Below are positions 23,449 to 35,073 of a stretch of 64,000 nucleotides of DNA, piece by piece. Each line of letters opens with the position of its first letter. Within the stretch, counting starts at the first letter, position 1. The translations under genes were made by a program, and so were the position numbers. Source of the DNA: Panaeolus papilionaceus (taxonomy: Eukaryota > Basidiomycota > Agaricomycetes > Agaricales); contig JADNRZ010000022.1 in the NCBI GenBank assembly GCA_015501605.1, positions 62,001-126,000 of the forward strand. Reading direction: 5' to 3'. The notes under the pieces were generated by a model, which had not been told where the DNA came from, did not search any database, and saw nothing but the letters and a program-made list of their open reading frames with translations.

Positions 23449-24429
23449 GCATTGCTTGCGAATCTTGATAAGTAGATTGCACACTTGCAGGCTCGCTCAT
23501 GCCATGAGCCTGTCGTTGACTTGTCAGAGTGTGCTAAATCTGTTTTGCTCAGGGAGACCCATCCTATTCAAAACGTGCGAGCAATCTGCAAGGCCGCCGG
23601 GAAATTCGGGACGACAAGTGGACCCCATCCGGGCATTCGAATTTCGAAGTGTCGAGAGGCGAGAGCATTCGACCAATGGCATTCCGCAAACACCCTGAAA
23701 GAAACAGACCAAGAAGGAATTCCGATTCCCTGAGGTTGCTTGTTCTCCTATAGTACACCCCCCCCAAACTTGAAATGAGCCCCAAAAAGCCTAGTTGCGA
23801 GATTTAGAACCAGCCAAGCTCAATATTTCCAGCTATGCGGGAGGTTATCCCCCCATTATGCTTCCGGCTTGGAGCCTTGTAGGTGCTGATTAGTGTGGTT
23901 GGTAACTACTAGTAGCTAGACTGCTCCGAGTTCAACCGTTCATGCAATGGCCTAACAACCAACCAAGCTTGCAACTGACGTCGTTGGAATTGAATAGCCC
24001 CGCAGCCAAGTCCAGAAATGGATTAGTTCGCATCGGTTGGGCTCCATCCGTGGTGTACCTTCTAGAAACTCACAATAGAATAGCGATATGCTGTTTACTT
24101 ACGAGCACAACAAATGTCACCGATACCGCTCATCAAGGATACTCACAGGAAAAGCTTAACCCAGTCATTCGGATTAAGGTATTTAATAAGCGAGATACCT
24201 GCTGTTAGAAATGCAATAGATAGACGTCTATGCAAAATATCATATATATACATAGAGCATTGTGCAAGATGGTCTAAAGTACGGACGCGAGCTTCAGTGG
24301 TCACATTATCTGGCTTCAAACTCGGAAATACGAGGATCGTCGGGCGCTCGATAAATTGCACCAAGATACACGGGGGGTGCATGAATCAAGATATCGAAAC
24401 TAGCACCCATACATCGGAGTTATCTCCAT
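23449..24429. other. Gene-free stretch, right part of desert
   Basis: About 1 kb with no supportable gene, ending at the stop codon of the SLC35F6-like gene. A run of nine C near 23758 is the only obvious simple sequence. Confidence 0.45.
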
Positions 24430-26549
24430 TCAATCGCTCCTCTTTGAAGCTGGGGTCTTGACTGCATGCTGAACACCAGCAACATGTTGGCCTTCGGGAA
24501 TAACATCAAACCCAGACCTGCCCAAGTCGGAAGGGAGTGCAGCAGTCTCATCTAAAACCTCCTCGCGGCTGATACGACGAGGATGAGAGCTGAGAAGACC
24601 CTCTCGTTCAAGATCGTCGGAGGCTTCAGCTGCAACAGGGGCGTAGCCTGGGTGAGGAAGGAAAGGAGGGGGCTTGACAAGATCATTGAAGAGGAACTAG
24701 AAAAGGAGTGAGATCGAGGCTAAAGAGGAAATGAAAACAGTACATACAGTTCCATAACTGATAGAAGGGATTGTGACGATACAATCAGCCGGTGTATAAA
24801 CATAATAAGAAGAGACCTACACAAGCAAGGAGAAACCTGCGACTTGTAACAAGCTGGTGGGCCAGACAAGGATCTCCCAACCGAGGAATAAACTGATGAT
24901 CCAGATGGCGAGGGTACGGCAAGTATCGGTAAGACTCCTCGCTGTTGCACTAACATGCCTCGTGACGCTCAATCCAAAGAAGTTGAACAAACTGATGGAG
25001 AAGCAGATGGCTATACCGGAATAAAGAACAGAAGGAGTATAAATCATTTGATACCATCCTCGAGGCAAGTCAAAGAAGGGCGAAATGCGGGTGATACTGG
25101 GAATAGCAAGGATTGGGAAGAGGGCGAGGATAGAAATGGTGCCGAAAAGGCCTTCCCAACCGACTGCCATGAGAGGAGTAACTGTGTAGCGTTCCATGAT
25201 CTTCTCTGCATACAAAGAGAAATTTTAAATGATTTTTGTCAGGACAGGATGATGAATAACGAACCTTCTGTAACGAACTGGGTGGCGGTGCTGGTATCGA
25301 AGGCAAGTCAGATTGAGTGAAATTATGATAGGAGGTGACGATTGAAGCTTACAAGACTTGTGCAAAGAGGATAAAGAAGATTCCTATGGGATAGAAATTA
25401 ATAGAATTAATAGGTTAATGCAGTGGTACGTACCAACGAGAACCTTTGTAACTTCGGGGTCTTCAGCAGCGGTATGATATCCCTTTGTATGATCGGGAGA
25501 AATGTCCAAAGCACGAGCCAGAATATTTACGATATCCTGTTTGACGGCTTCCTTGACTAGGGAGCCACTGTAACCGACTAGAGCAACACCAGACATGACA
25601 ATGAGGAGAGATACCCATCTAAATAAATGGGTTGAATGAGAAGATGAAAATGAAGGAAAAATAGAAATAAAATTACTGGTAGAGCCAAAGGCGTCTTCTG
25701 AGGAAGAGGACGCTAAAAACACCGACGAAGAGGACAAGGGCGCCTCTTGTCATCTGGTAGATTGACACGGGAGTATACAAGAGTCCGACATTCATCAACT
25801 GAAGAGATAGATAAAATTAAAATAGATAAATTGAGGATGAGAAGAAGATACTTACGGTCGTCCCGGTGAGATCACAAGCAGCTGGGATCCATAAAAGTAA
25901 AACGTTCCAACCGTGAAGAGGAACTGGGGTAAGCTTTGAGGATGTAGACTGAGCAAGCGGTTCATGATCGCCATCGGGATCAGTTGGTAGGTGAACGGAG
26001 GATTGTCGTCTAGATCTGAGCCACGTGTATATAACGGGCAGAAAACCTTGGAATCGAAGAAGGTATCAGCACATGGAGGAGTGAAGGGGGTTTACGAGAA
26101 GTAAGAAATAAGATTGATATGTCAGATTGTAACGCAGATATAATAAAATGAAATGAAAATAAGCGAATTGAAAGAAAGAAGTGTGACTGACAGAGCATTT
26201 CTCCGACTAGTTCGGTTGAGAGGGGTTAGGTTAGCGTCAAGACGAGTAAAGGATAAAGTATTGAAACTTACCGAACATCTGAAGGGTTTGCCAAACAGGT
26301 TGTTCATAAAGAACATGAGTTGAAGGATCTGGATTGCTACAATTCTCTACACATTGCATGTCCTGAACAATGAATGAGTTTGATGACGAGGTGATGAAAT
26401 ATGGATGCTAATGACCTGCCACTTTGACCATAACGAATTACTTGAACCCTTTTGAACATAAGACAAGAAACAAGATAATGAGAAGATAAAACAAGTACCG
26501 TTAGGATCATTCCTGCTAGGAGGAATGGTACATAGAGAGAGGATGGCAT
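24430..26549 (-). CDS. SLC35F6-like solute carrier (drug/metabolite transporter fold)
   Basis: Multi-pass membrane protein of the SLC35 F subgroup; the substrate is not known from sequence. The N-terminus MPSSLYVPFLLAGMILTGT starts the first membrane helix. Further segments include WNVLLLWIPAACDLTGTTLM, TPVSIYQMTRGALVLFVGVF, WVSLLIVMSGVALVGYSG, LFAQVLTATQFVTEEKI, GWEGLFGTISILALFPILA, FNFFGLSVTRHVSATARS and LAIWIISLFLGWEILVWPT. The hydrophilic C-terminal tail carries EREGLLSSHPRR and ends PASKRSD. About ten exons. One is a 10-nt microexon (24748-24757) that restores LLVYGTFLFNDLVKPP. It is divergent from the arrestin-like gene (207 bp). Confidence 0.85.
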
Positions 26550-26756
26550 GGTGGTGTGAGAGAGAGACCTGTTGGATGGAACGAAAGGGGGTCTTAGTGG
26601 TGTAGCAGTTGTTTGGTGTGACAGTAACCCAAAAGGGCAAGAGCAGTGTGCAATAGTTGTGCTTCTGGACTTGGAAGGCTTTTTATCCCGATGCCAGTTC
26701 CTTAGTTTCTGTTTCCTCCCCTTCCCCCCAACAATTCCAACAAAAATAACCTACCT

Positions 26757-29700
26757 ATGGTCCAGCTACAACTCCTCTCCTCGATAAAAGGTCTGTTCTT
26801 CATCTTCATCTAAAATACTTTAATTATTTATTATTATCTCAAGGGAATTCGGGTCAACGTTTCTTTCCATATACTGGCTATCTCGGTCTCACTCCCATAC
26901 GAGTTGAAGGAGGTCAGTCCAACGATTCCACTCAAAACATAATCAGCGTATTCAACCCAGTTTATAGTCGTTCGAACAAAACTTGATGCAGACTTGAAAC
27001 CACTTCAAGCCAAGGCCATCACAATCTCGGTGCGCTGTTACGAGACGCGGACCGGTCGTGTAAATGTTCTCCAATCCAGGATTCTCGTCGACTATACACA
27101 TACTCTATGGTCGAAACCAGACAATCAAGACTATGAAAATATTGGAAATATGGACTTTCCTTTTCGAATGTCTGTACCCGCCAATGTATCTGGTTACAGC
27201 ACAGCTACTTTTGTAGATTACCGCTGTGTATGGCGCGTCGAAGCTGGCAAGTCTTTGATTCTTTTTTCTGTCTTTTAAATCTCACTTTTCGTTATTTTAG
27301 TACTGCATCACAATTACATTCATGGTGTTGGTGCTCGTCTGATTCGCCATTTCGACCTCCCTCTCATTCGTTATGATGTACCCTATTACCCTTCATCATC
27401 ATCTTCTGCATCACTCGACCAAGTTACAACCAAGTTACGCGCACCACGAATCAAATACTCTTTGAATTCTCCAAAGACGCCCATTGGTCCATTAGATCTC
27501 GTCTCTGTTCCTATACATCTGCAACCAGTCGACCCCGCAGTCTCAATACGTAGTGCTAGTATGGTCGTCGAACGACGTATTCAGCTTTACGATATTCAAC
27601 CGCTCAGTGCACCCTCATCCTCCTCTCCTCTTCATCTCAAAAAGACTTCTTCTTCTTCTTCACTATCATCCCCTAATTCAACACTCGAACCTTCACCATC
27701 ATCTTCCAATTACCCAAGTTCACTTTCTTCATATGACACTTTCAACTCGAACTCTCCAGATCCTTCACTACTCGCTGTCAATCTATATCCTCATCCAAGT
27801 TTACCACCACATTCTAAATCCCCAGAATACAACTTCGATCCTTTGGCTTCGACTTCCTCTCTCGCATCTTCCATTCCCACCATCACACCGGGCACTGTCT
27901 ATCCCTCATCCTGTGCCGCCTCTGTCATTTCCGAATCTACACCGCTAATACCACATTCACAAGATTCATCCACTTCCTCACCACAATCCCAAACTCGGTT
28001 CTTTTCACATTCAAATTCACATTCACGCTCCATATCTCATACAGTTTCGCCTAATCTCCCACCATCCGGACACTATGAATCTATACCTCCCACTCCCGCA
28101 ACAGATACACCATCCACCCCTTCATCGCCACCACCTTCCTCTCCACTCTCCCCTCCAAAAACAATCGTCAATTCAATTGCTGATGTTTCCTCATCCGGTA
28201 ACTTTACTCGTGACGGAAACGGTGTTTTCACCAAAACTTTGACTCTTCAATGGCCAGCAGCAAAGGGTCAGTCTCGATGGGCTGTCGGTGAAACTATCAA
28301 AGGGAGCGACCTTGTTAGCGTAAGATTCTTCTTGAGGACCAAGGTATGTTGTTCTCCCACTCGATTCTTTCCCAATCATATTTTTGCACTTCTTTATTTC
28401 TTTGATTCTCATTCCTACTTTTCCCCCTCATCTCCACATTGTGCCATCCATCATTGTCATGTCCAAGTGGCGTGACCTCATGCTATCCTAAAAGACATTC
28501 AATTCCATCTCTTCTCCAATTTCCAAGCCCGAACTATTTTGTTCGCTCATCATTCCCTCGTTTATCCACTTTGGGTGATGGAGGGTCCTTCCCTGCCTGC
28601 CGATGTTTTCGTCCTTCCTTCTTCGGTTGCTCAGTTTCATTACATCTGGGTCTTCCCTCGACTCGGTTGCCTCGTCAGCGTTTTTCAACCCTTTCTATAT
28701 CTCGGTTTCTTTATCGAGAGATCATGATGACACCCCCCGCTTGTCATTGACATGGTTTCCCTCAAACTTTTGTTTGGCTCCTTCTTTCGTAATCCGGGCG
28801 CCTTGGCTTCATTCAACAAGAGTTATCTCATCGATGAATGGGGATGAGTTATAATCCCTGGTGGAATGTGGCAAGACAAACTGCGGGAGTTACCCATTCT
28901 ATCACCGAGCTCGACATGTGCTCTATGTGCTTTTACTATGTCGCGGACAGCTTTGTGATCCTGCCTCCGCGGCAAGCCTCGTACTGCGCAATCACACTCA
29001 AATCATCCTCACCCTTTCGTAACAACAGCACCGATAGACATCATGATCTTTGTGATACAGATCTATATCGATCCTGCCAAACCTTACCTGTTCCCCATAT
29101 CTGTTTTCCGGCCCGCAATGACTCCCATCCCTGCACTTGGGCTTTATTTCATTGCCTGCAGGTCATCTTTTTGCGTCCATGCTGTAGAGACCCACCCTTG
29201 GGCTTCTATCTCCGCGTCTGTAGCGGGGTATTCGACCATTGCATCATATTTTTAGGCTGCCTTTTGGCATAGCTTGGCGACCTTGATGCGTGTTGTGTGC
29301 TTGGCTACGGCACGTTGTGCGCGGGGAGTGGAAAGCCAAATTTTTTCAATGTCGTCTCGCTTGTTCTATTATTTTTTTCCTTTTCTTCAACCTCATTGTT
29401 CTATTTTTGTGATTTTCTTTGATGCATCCCTTCAAACACTTTTTCACTGCACGTTTAACTTGGCTCTCGAACTGTGTGCTAATGAACTCTCTTCTTTTTT
29501 GCATCGCGTCCATTTATAACTCATTTACACATATCACCCGTCAACGCACCCACACCCTCACTTTCCCCCGATACTCGATATGAACCGAAACAGATCACCG
29601 TCTCATCACCGAGCGGAACCGAAACCATCGATCTAGCGGACCAAGAGCTCCTCGTCGTGTCCACGAATGAAGCAGAACGGCAGCTGGCTTTGGTTAAGTG

Positions 29701-30844
29701 GAACGAGATGATGGAAGCTAGTGGACAGAGCGCCTCGGAGGGAAACGCCAACCGCTCTAAGAGCAAGAGCCCAAGGCGTGCAGGGAGGGACAGGGAAAGA
29801 GACGAGGCGAAGCAAGGCAGAAGCACGGGTTCGGTGAATGAGCCAGAGAAGGACAAGGAAAAGTCACGTCGGGCAAAGTCGACCACTCGCCGGCCTCATA
29901 CCAGTGCTGGACCCAGAGATCGGTTTACCAATTTTGCTGGCGGCGCGTTTGGTGTCCCTGTCCCCGTTCCGGATCTGGATCCTCGGTTTCAACAGAACAA
30001 TATCCCACCGTCGTCTTTCAAGTCTGCGAGTGTAGCCATTGACAACGTCGCATCACCGAAGCGTCGTTCTGACGGTGCATCGATGGCGAAATCGGGTGGT
30101 CTATCCGGTCTCAATCTTGGAACTTTTCTCTCAAGCTCCAATGATAGTCAGTCCGCAGGGTCGAAGGGGAAAGTATCTCGCCCAGGAAGTTCGAGTGGAA
30201 GGTCGAAGAATACCGCATCAAACTCGACCCCCGAGTCAGGGTCCGAGTCAACAATGCACCCTCTCCTGCGTAGTGCCCCAGGTGGAAATGGCAAAATCAG
30301 TAGCTCAAGCTTCTGGAGTACGACGCACTCGAATCCCAAGATCTCATCATCTTCCTCCAAGAACGGTAAATCCACAGGCAAAGGCGTCAACTCGCAGACT
30401 TCATCATCCGAGTCTTCGCGCTTCAGTGATGGGTCCCGGGGTATCAACAAGATGACGAACAGTGCCCCTGGTAGAGTTGCAATCAGCACTTCGACGAGTA
30501 CTAGTGGGAGCACTACGAGTGCATCTACAAGCCTCTCAAGGAGCACTAGCACCAGCAGGTCGACTGCAGATGAGGAAGAAGATTTTGATCACTGTGACGA
30601 GTTTGCTGGGAAGGCGTTGCGATCTAATGGCCGAAGGCCATCTACTGCATCTTCTGCACAACAGTCCCAGCCTCAGAGAGAAAGCACAGATCGCAATATG
30701 CGGGAGTGGGAGGAGGAATTGGCCCGCATCGAGATGAGGAGTCGTAAGTCGAGCGACCTGCTTGGCTTTGCGGGAAAGAGAAGCGTTAGGAAAGCGGTCG
30801 GTGCAGTTATGAAAGCCTTTGGTGGTGACTCTGAACGTCACTAA
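26757..30844 (+). CDS. Arrestin-like domain protein with long Ser-rich tail
   Basis: Probable arrestin-related trafficking adaptor, which would link ubiquitin ligases to membrane proteins. About 890 residues. The arrestin-N part has FFPYTGYLGLTPIRVEG, AITISVRCYETRTGRV, DFPFRMSVPANVSGYST and DYRCVWRVEAVLHH; the arrestin-C part has PLDLVSVPIHLQPVDPAV and VVERRIQLYDIQ, a Ser/Pro insert, LTLQWPAAKGQSRWAVGETI and VRFFLRTK, then ITVSSPSGTETIDLADQELL. The C-terminal 350 residues are Ser/Thr/Lys-rich and disordered, ending KAVGAVMKAFGGDSERH. The intron at 27247-27300 has a GC donor (G|GCAAGT). RTK and ITV are separated by a 1,250-nt intron (28344-29593), far longer than its neighbours. The first ATG is inferred. 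Confidence 0.8.
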
Positions 30845-31404
30845 TTGCCTTTGACGACTCGTTTTTTTGTTCGCTTTGTGTTGTTGCTTTTTTGCTCATT
30901 TTTCTCTTCTCTGAATCCTCGTGCTGTTAGACTGTACCATTATTGACAAGCCATGTCATTCTGTTCTTCGATGTCTCTTTCCTTCTTGCACCCTGATAGC
31001 ACAACATAATGCACTGCATATTCTCTCTGGCTCTCATCTCTTCGCCCTGCTTCTCTGTTGTTATTTATTCATCCCATCGGTTTTGTCACCCACATAACTT
31101 TGCTTGTACCATCATCCCTTCACGCATTTTTTATATCGGGTCAACATGTTCCATTCCACTCACATATCGCCTCCGCCACCATTATCATTCATACCATATA
31201 CGTACATAGTCGCCCGTTTTCTTATATACGTTACGCACGCACGACTTTAACTAATACCATGCTTGAAATTTGGATCTGAATCAAGACATTATGCGAGCTA
31301 TTTACTGAATATAACGTGTGATTACTAGAGCGACCAAGTTGCATTGTATTGTCTTTTTTTTCTCTACACTTCCCGTAGCCACACATTGTAATCCTTCACA
31401 TATC

Positions 31405-31481
31405 GCATTAATGGGGTAGTGGTAACCTGGGTCGTTGCCAACTGTCTCGACCCGCCGGGGGTTCGATTCCCTCTTAATGCA
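31405..31481 (+). tRNA. tRNA-Gly (GCC), with probable 6-nt intron
   Basis: Acceptor stem GCATTAA pairs with TTAATGC (31474-31480), discriminator A at 31481. D stem GGGT/ACCT with loop AGTGGTA. Anticodon stem GGTCG/CGACC. T stem GGGGG/CCCTC with loop TTCGATT; exact B box GGTTCGATTCC. The anticodon loop is 13 nt, TTGCCAACTGTCT; removing ACTGTC (31441-31446), one base 3' of the anticodon, leaves the standard 7-nt loop TTGCCAT with anticodon GCC (31437-31439). Downstream T runs (31488-31497) fit a Pol III terminator. Confidence 0.88.
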
Positions 31482-31487
31482 TTGATG

Positions 31488-31497
31488 TTTTATTTTT
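31488..31497 (+). terminator. Pol III terminator of tRNA-Gly
   Basis: TTTT, A, TTTTT on the coding strand beginning seven bases after the discriminator base. Confidence 0.6.
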
Positions 31498-31600
31498 ATT
31501 TCTTCTCGTACTTGAGTGTGACTGACGCGTTGTCACAGTTTAACACCCTCCCAATTACCACCAAGTCCCACTCCGATATTCTAGAGGCCCAAGACATACA

Positions 31601-32651
31601 ATGAGTCATTTTCCTTGGATCAAGTTCAGCGCTTTCTCAGTTGCGTGTAGGTTTTTTATTCAGATTTAGCTTCATATTTCTGGGCAATCTCATGTCTCAT
31701 AGGAACATTTGGACATATCTTACTGGAAATAAAACCTGAAACCTGTATAATGGATACCATCCTCAATCTGGTCGCTGTATAACTTTATGGACTTCCTCGT
31801 CGTTATCTCGAACCCCAAATAATACTTCTGCGTGAAGTGGTGGGCACTGGCTACATGTTGATGAAAGGTGCGTTGTTCTCGCATCCGGTGGCAGGTGTTC
31901 CCTTCTGCTTGGCCTTGTGCTCTGTAGTAGAACCCCGCTACTCGGTTTGCTGTTCTTAGCTTCAACCCGCTGACCCCCGCTTCATCACATTGTAGCAACG
32001 ACACCAACGGAAGAAGAGCTCTATAGAGTGAGTTAAGCTATTCCATTGTCGCAAATTCCATTCCGGCACTCTACAAATTGACCGTTAGATGTCTGTGTAT
32101 TCTTCTCCCATTTGACCTTCGTTCCTTTTGCAATTTAAATGCTCTTCGCCTTCCATCATGCTCCATCCTTTGGGTGGAGAAGAGCGAAATCATGAAAAGA
32201 GATATTTCTGCTTGTTAGGAGCATGCAGTCATTGCCTTCTAGACTGGTTTAACATTTCTTCCTCTTCAATTCTTTTTTGCAACAGAAGACGAAGGACATG
32301 GTCATGCATTTACTTCTCTTCTTTTGCACCACATCTAATCCTTCTTCGTTGACTCGGTAATTATTTCGCGATAAATTCCGCGACACCTTGCTCCGATACC
32401 AGATTTCTATTTGTTCATGATGCTTACACCCATTTTTAGGCAATGGCGCCAGATATTAGACGAAAAGTCGACGCTGCCAGAGCTGCTCGCCTTGCACGTG
32501 AATCGGAGACGAAAAAGCAGGTTGAAGAGCAGGCGAGTGTTTTATAACTGTCAACTTTGCTGCAGTAATATTCATTACTTTTCTCCTGTAGATTCTCGGC
32601 CAGAATAACCCAGATGCTGTCAAACCAATATGGGCAGATCCCCCCAAATGA
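31601..32651 (+). CDS. CBP4: Cbp4-like mitochondrial complex III assembly factor
   Basis: Small single-pass inner-membrane protein of the Cbp4 type, needed for cytochrome bc1 assembly. Five tiny exons (31601-31646, 31838-31867, 31996-32027, 32440-32532, 32592-32651) sum to 261 nt and an 86-residue protein. The start MSHFPWIKFSAFSVALVGTG and GYMLMKATTPTEEELYRAM give the family membrane segment and TTP motif; RRKVDAARAARLARE and a C-terminal KPIWADPP follow. Introns are long for this genome (191, 128, 412 and 59 nt), and the last has a GC donor (CAG|GCGAGT). The joins were chosen because they restore one continuous family-like protein. Confidence 0.8.
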
Positions 32652-33730
32652 TAAAACGGGTGTTATCGGCAGTGTATGGCAATATCTTGCGGCGGGTTAT
32701 TCTACGCACCAGAGAGTTTCTATGTGATTGTCGTATGTAAATCACAATATATCTGTGCGACGTCCTATGCTTCTGAAAATCAGCCGCAATATCAAGTTAT
32801 GTTAATTTCAGCATTAGGAAATATGTTAACAGGTTGGTAGCGCTTTTTACCAATGGTTTATCTCAACACGCAAACGATGACTTGATGTGCTTTCAGCAGG
32901 TTATGGGTCACTATGAGTGTACCTGTATCTTCTGCACATTGTACGACGTTATCCAGTCATGGAGCACTTGCTGAACGCTCGAACCTATCTTCTGTATCAA
33001 CTGTGACGAACCGCCTGCGCCATATAAAACAACACGAATGACCCTTCAAGTCATCAATGTCTACATACATACCGCAATCGATGGTATTCTAGGTAATCTT
33101 ACCTTTGGGGCCTTCGGGTTACTGTGGTGCGTGTCTGATCATAACCGTTTGTCCTTAATTACATCTAATTTGGTGCGGTGCTTGGTTTCAATTTTCGTGA
33201 CTTGAAATTTCTGAGGCTTTTCTGAGGCTCGTTGGACGACAGATGGGAGCTCTCAAAAGTATTGAACAGCTTTGGGCACTCAGTCACCTTGTTGCTCAGA
33301 ACTTACCTGACTGGAATACCAAACCTACTCACATTAGTTTTGTATGTTGGCAGCGACTTTTACTCTCTATCTTCAGGCAGAGAGACTGACGCCATCAAGT
33401 CAAGCTTGTTTTTAAGGAGCGGCATTGATAGACATTGATGCGAGAAGGGAAAAACACGCCCAAAGTGCAGTTCGCAAATTTGCTAGCCCCACCTCCAATG
33501 GCACTGAGAATGAGCATACCTTTTGGGAGCGTTGCGGGAAAAAACAGGAGTCACGTAAACCCCATGACCAGACAATATCGAATGAATTTCAGTGCAGGTT
33601 CGGACCCCTTCACAGGCCATCAGGTGTCACAAAGACGCAGCAGCCACTGGCATCACAATTGTCAACCACCCCTTTTAAACCTTTTAAGAGTGGAAGAAAT
33701 CCTAAAGGTTTGAATTGATTCTTGTCCATC
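32652..33730. other. Intergenic, nothing identified
   Basis: About 1.1 kb between two plus-strand genes. A frame at 33425-33718 has no recognisable features. No repeat was recognised. Confidence 0.4.
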
Positions 33731-35073
33731 ATGACCAGCACTGGCAGTATCAAGGTTCTGGTAGACAATAACTCTCCTGCTATTCAGTATGTAGGAGATT
33801 GGACCGCAGCCGCTCCCAGAGATGATATGAAGAATCTCACCCTTTTCAATGGTAACCTCCCATTCTCCGACAAGTTGCACGGCGTAGCTGAGGGCAAAAC
33901 GGCATCACTGCTGTATAAATTTACGGGTAAGTGTTTTATTTTTAGTACGGGCGTTAAACTCACGATTACTCTCCGTACTCCCCGTGACGCTGGGTGGTGT
34001 TGTAGGTGTCACTGGTCTTCGGCTCTACGCAACAATCGATGTCCCACGGCCACCAGGAATAGTGCTAGGAGGGGATGCAGCATGGGCCAACCAATGCAGC
34101 GTAGACCCAGTTGGACCACAGGTAGCCGTTGAATCCATAGTGCTGCAAGCTGGGCAGGAAAACGATTACATGCTCTGTGACATCCGAAACCTGTCTCCTA
34201 CAGAGACTTATACGTTTAACTATACGATAACTGTGGCCCGAGGTCAGCCTGTCTGGTTCGACAGGCTTGTGCTGGACCCCAGCGCAAACGCAAACCTCGA
34301 AAACGCCCTCATTGAGATGGATCACAGGTACTTGGGGATCCAATACGACAAGGATTGGTCAAATGTCAATAATGCCGCCCATATAACGATGACGCCTCAA
34401 TCAAAGTTGTCCTTGGACTTTACCGGTATGCACCAACCTTTTGCCGAGTACCCCACGTCTCTAACTTTGGATCTCTAGGGACTTCTGTCAGCTGGTACAG
34501 TGCTTGGATGAAACAGTGGAGTATGATGGGCACTGAAGCTGCATGGAAGATAGACGACAAGCCCTTCCAGAGATTCACCATCCCCACCATTGACCCGAAA
34601 TACAGTGATTACTTTATCCAGGACTTGTTGTTCAAGACACCAGATCTCGAACCTGGACATCATCGGCTCGAAGTGACATATGTGGGAGAGTCTGACCCGA
34701 GCGATACTCGTCCTTTAGCGCTTCATAATTTAGTTATCCAGAATGCACCAGTGCCAACAGGATCGCCCTCGCCCTCCGCAACATCTAGTGCAGGTACTGG
34801 TGCTGGTGACTCGCCCACCCATATAAGCGAACCAAGTACATGGCTTCTCCTCTCGCGATTGCAGCAGTCACTGATATCTTCCCGTGAATAGCCGCATCTG
34901 GATTTTCTCGAGGAGCCAAAATTGGTGTCGGTGTCGGCGTTTCTATTGCTGGACTGATGCTCATTGCATCCATTGTATTTTTCCTGCTGGGGCGTAAGCG
35001 CAGGGCAGCGGCCGTCAATAATGCTGTTACACTTCAACGAAGCGATACTAGCTCCCACGAAGAGAAGACCTAA
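33731..35073 (+). CDS. Single-pass membrane protein, Agaricomycete type
   Basis: Function unknown. The N-terminal half begins MTSTGSIKVLVDNNSPAIQY, followed by GDWTAAAP and a beta-rich region with LLYKFTGVTGLRLYATIDVP, then YMLCDIRNLSPTETYTFNYT, WFDRLVLDP and a second module starting IEMDHRYLGIQYDKDW. This looks like two similar beta-sandwich domains, each opening with an IQY motif. A Ser/Thr/Pro/Gly linker (about residue 345 on) leads to one membrane helix (IGVGVGVSIAGLMLIASIVF) and a basic cytoplasmic stop (GRKRR). No signal peptide is seen; similar proteins in mushrooms are, as I recall, often predicted without one. The intron before the membrane helix has two possible GT donors in the linker. 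Confidence 0.7.

Noticed and set aside
16141..24429. LTR retrotransposon in the gene desert
   Set aside because: No long direct repeats, primer-binding site or reverse-transcriptase motifs were found by eye.
28344..29593. Box C/D snoRNA in the long arrestin intron (ATGATGA near 28719)
   Set aside because: No CTGA box D or terminal stem was found within about 100 bases.
29521..30552. Minus-strand and alternative-frame ORFs across the arrestin tail
   Set aside because: They lie opposite a Ser/Thr-rich coding exon with simple codon composition and have no domain.
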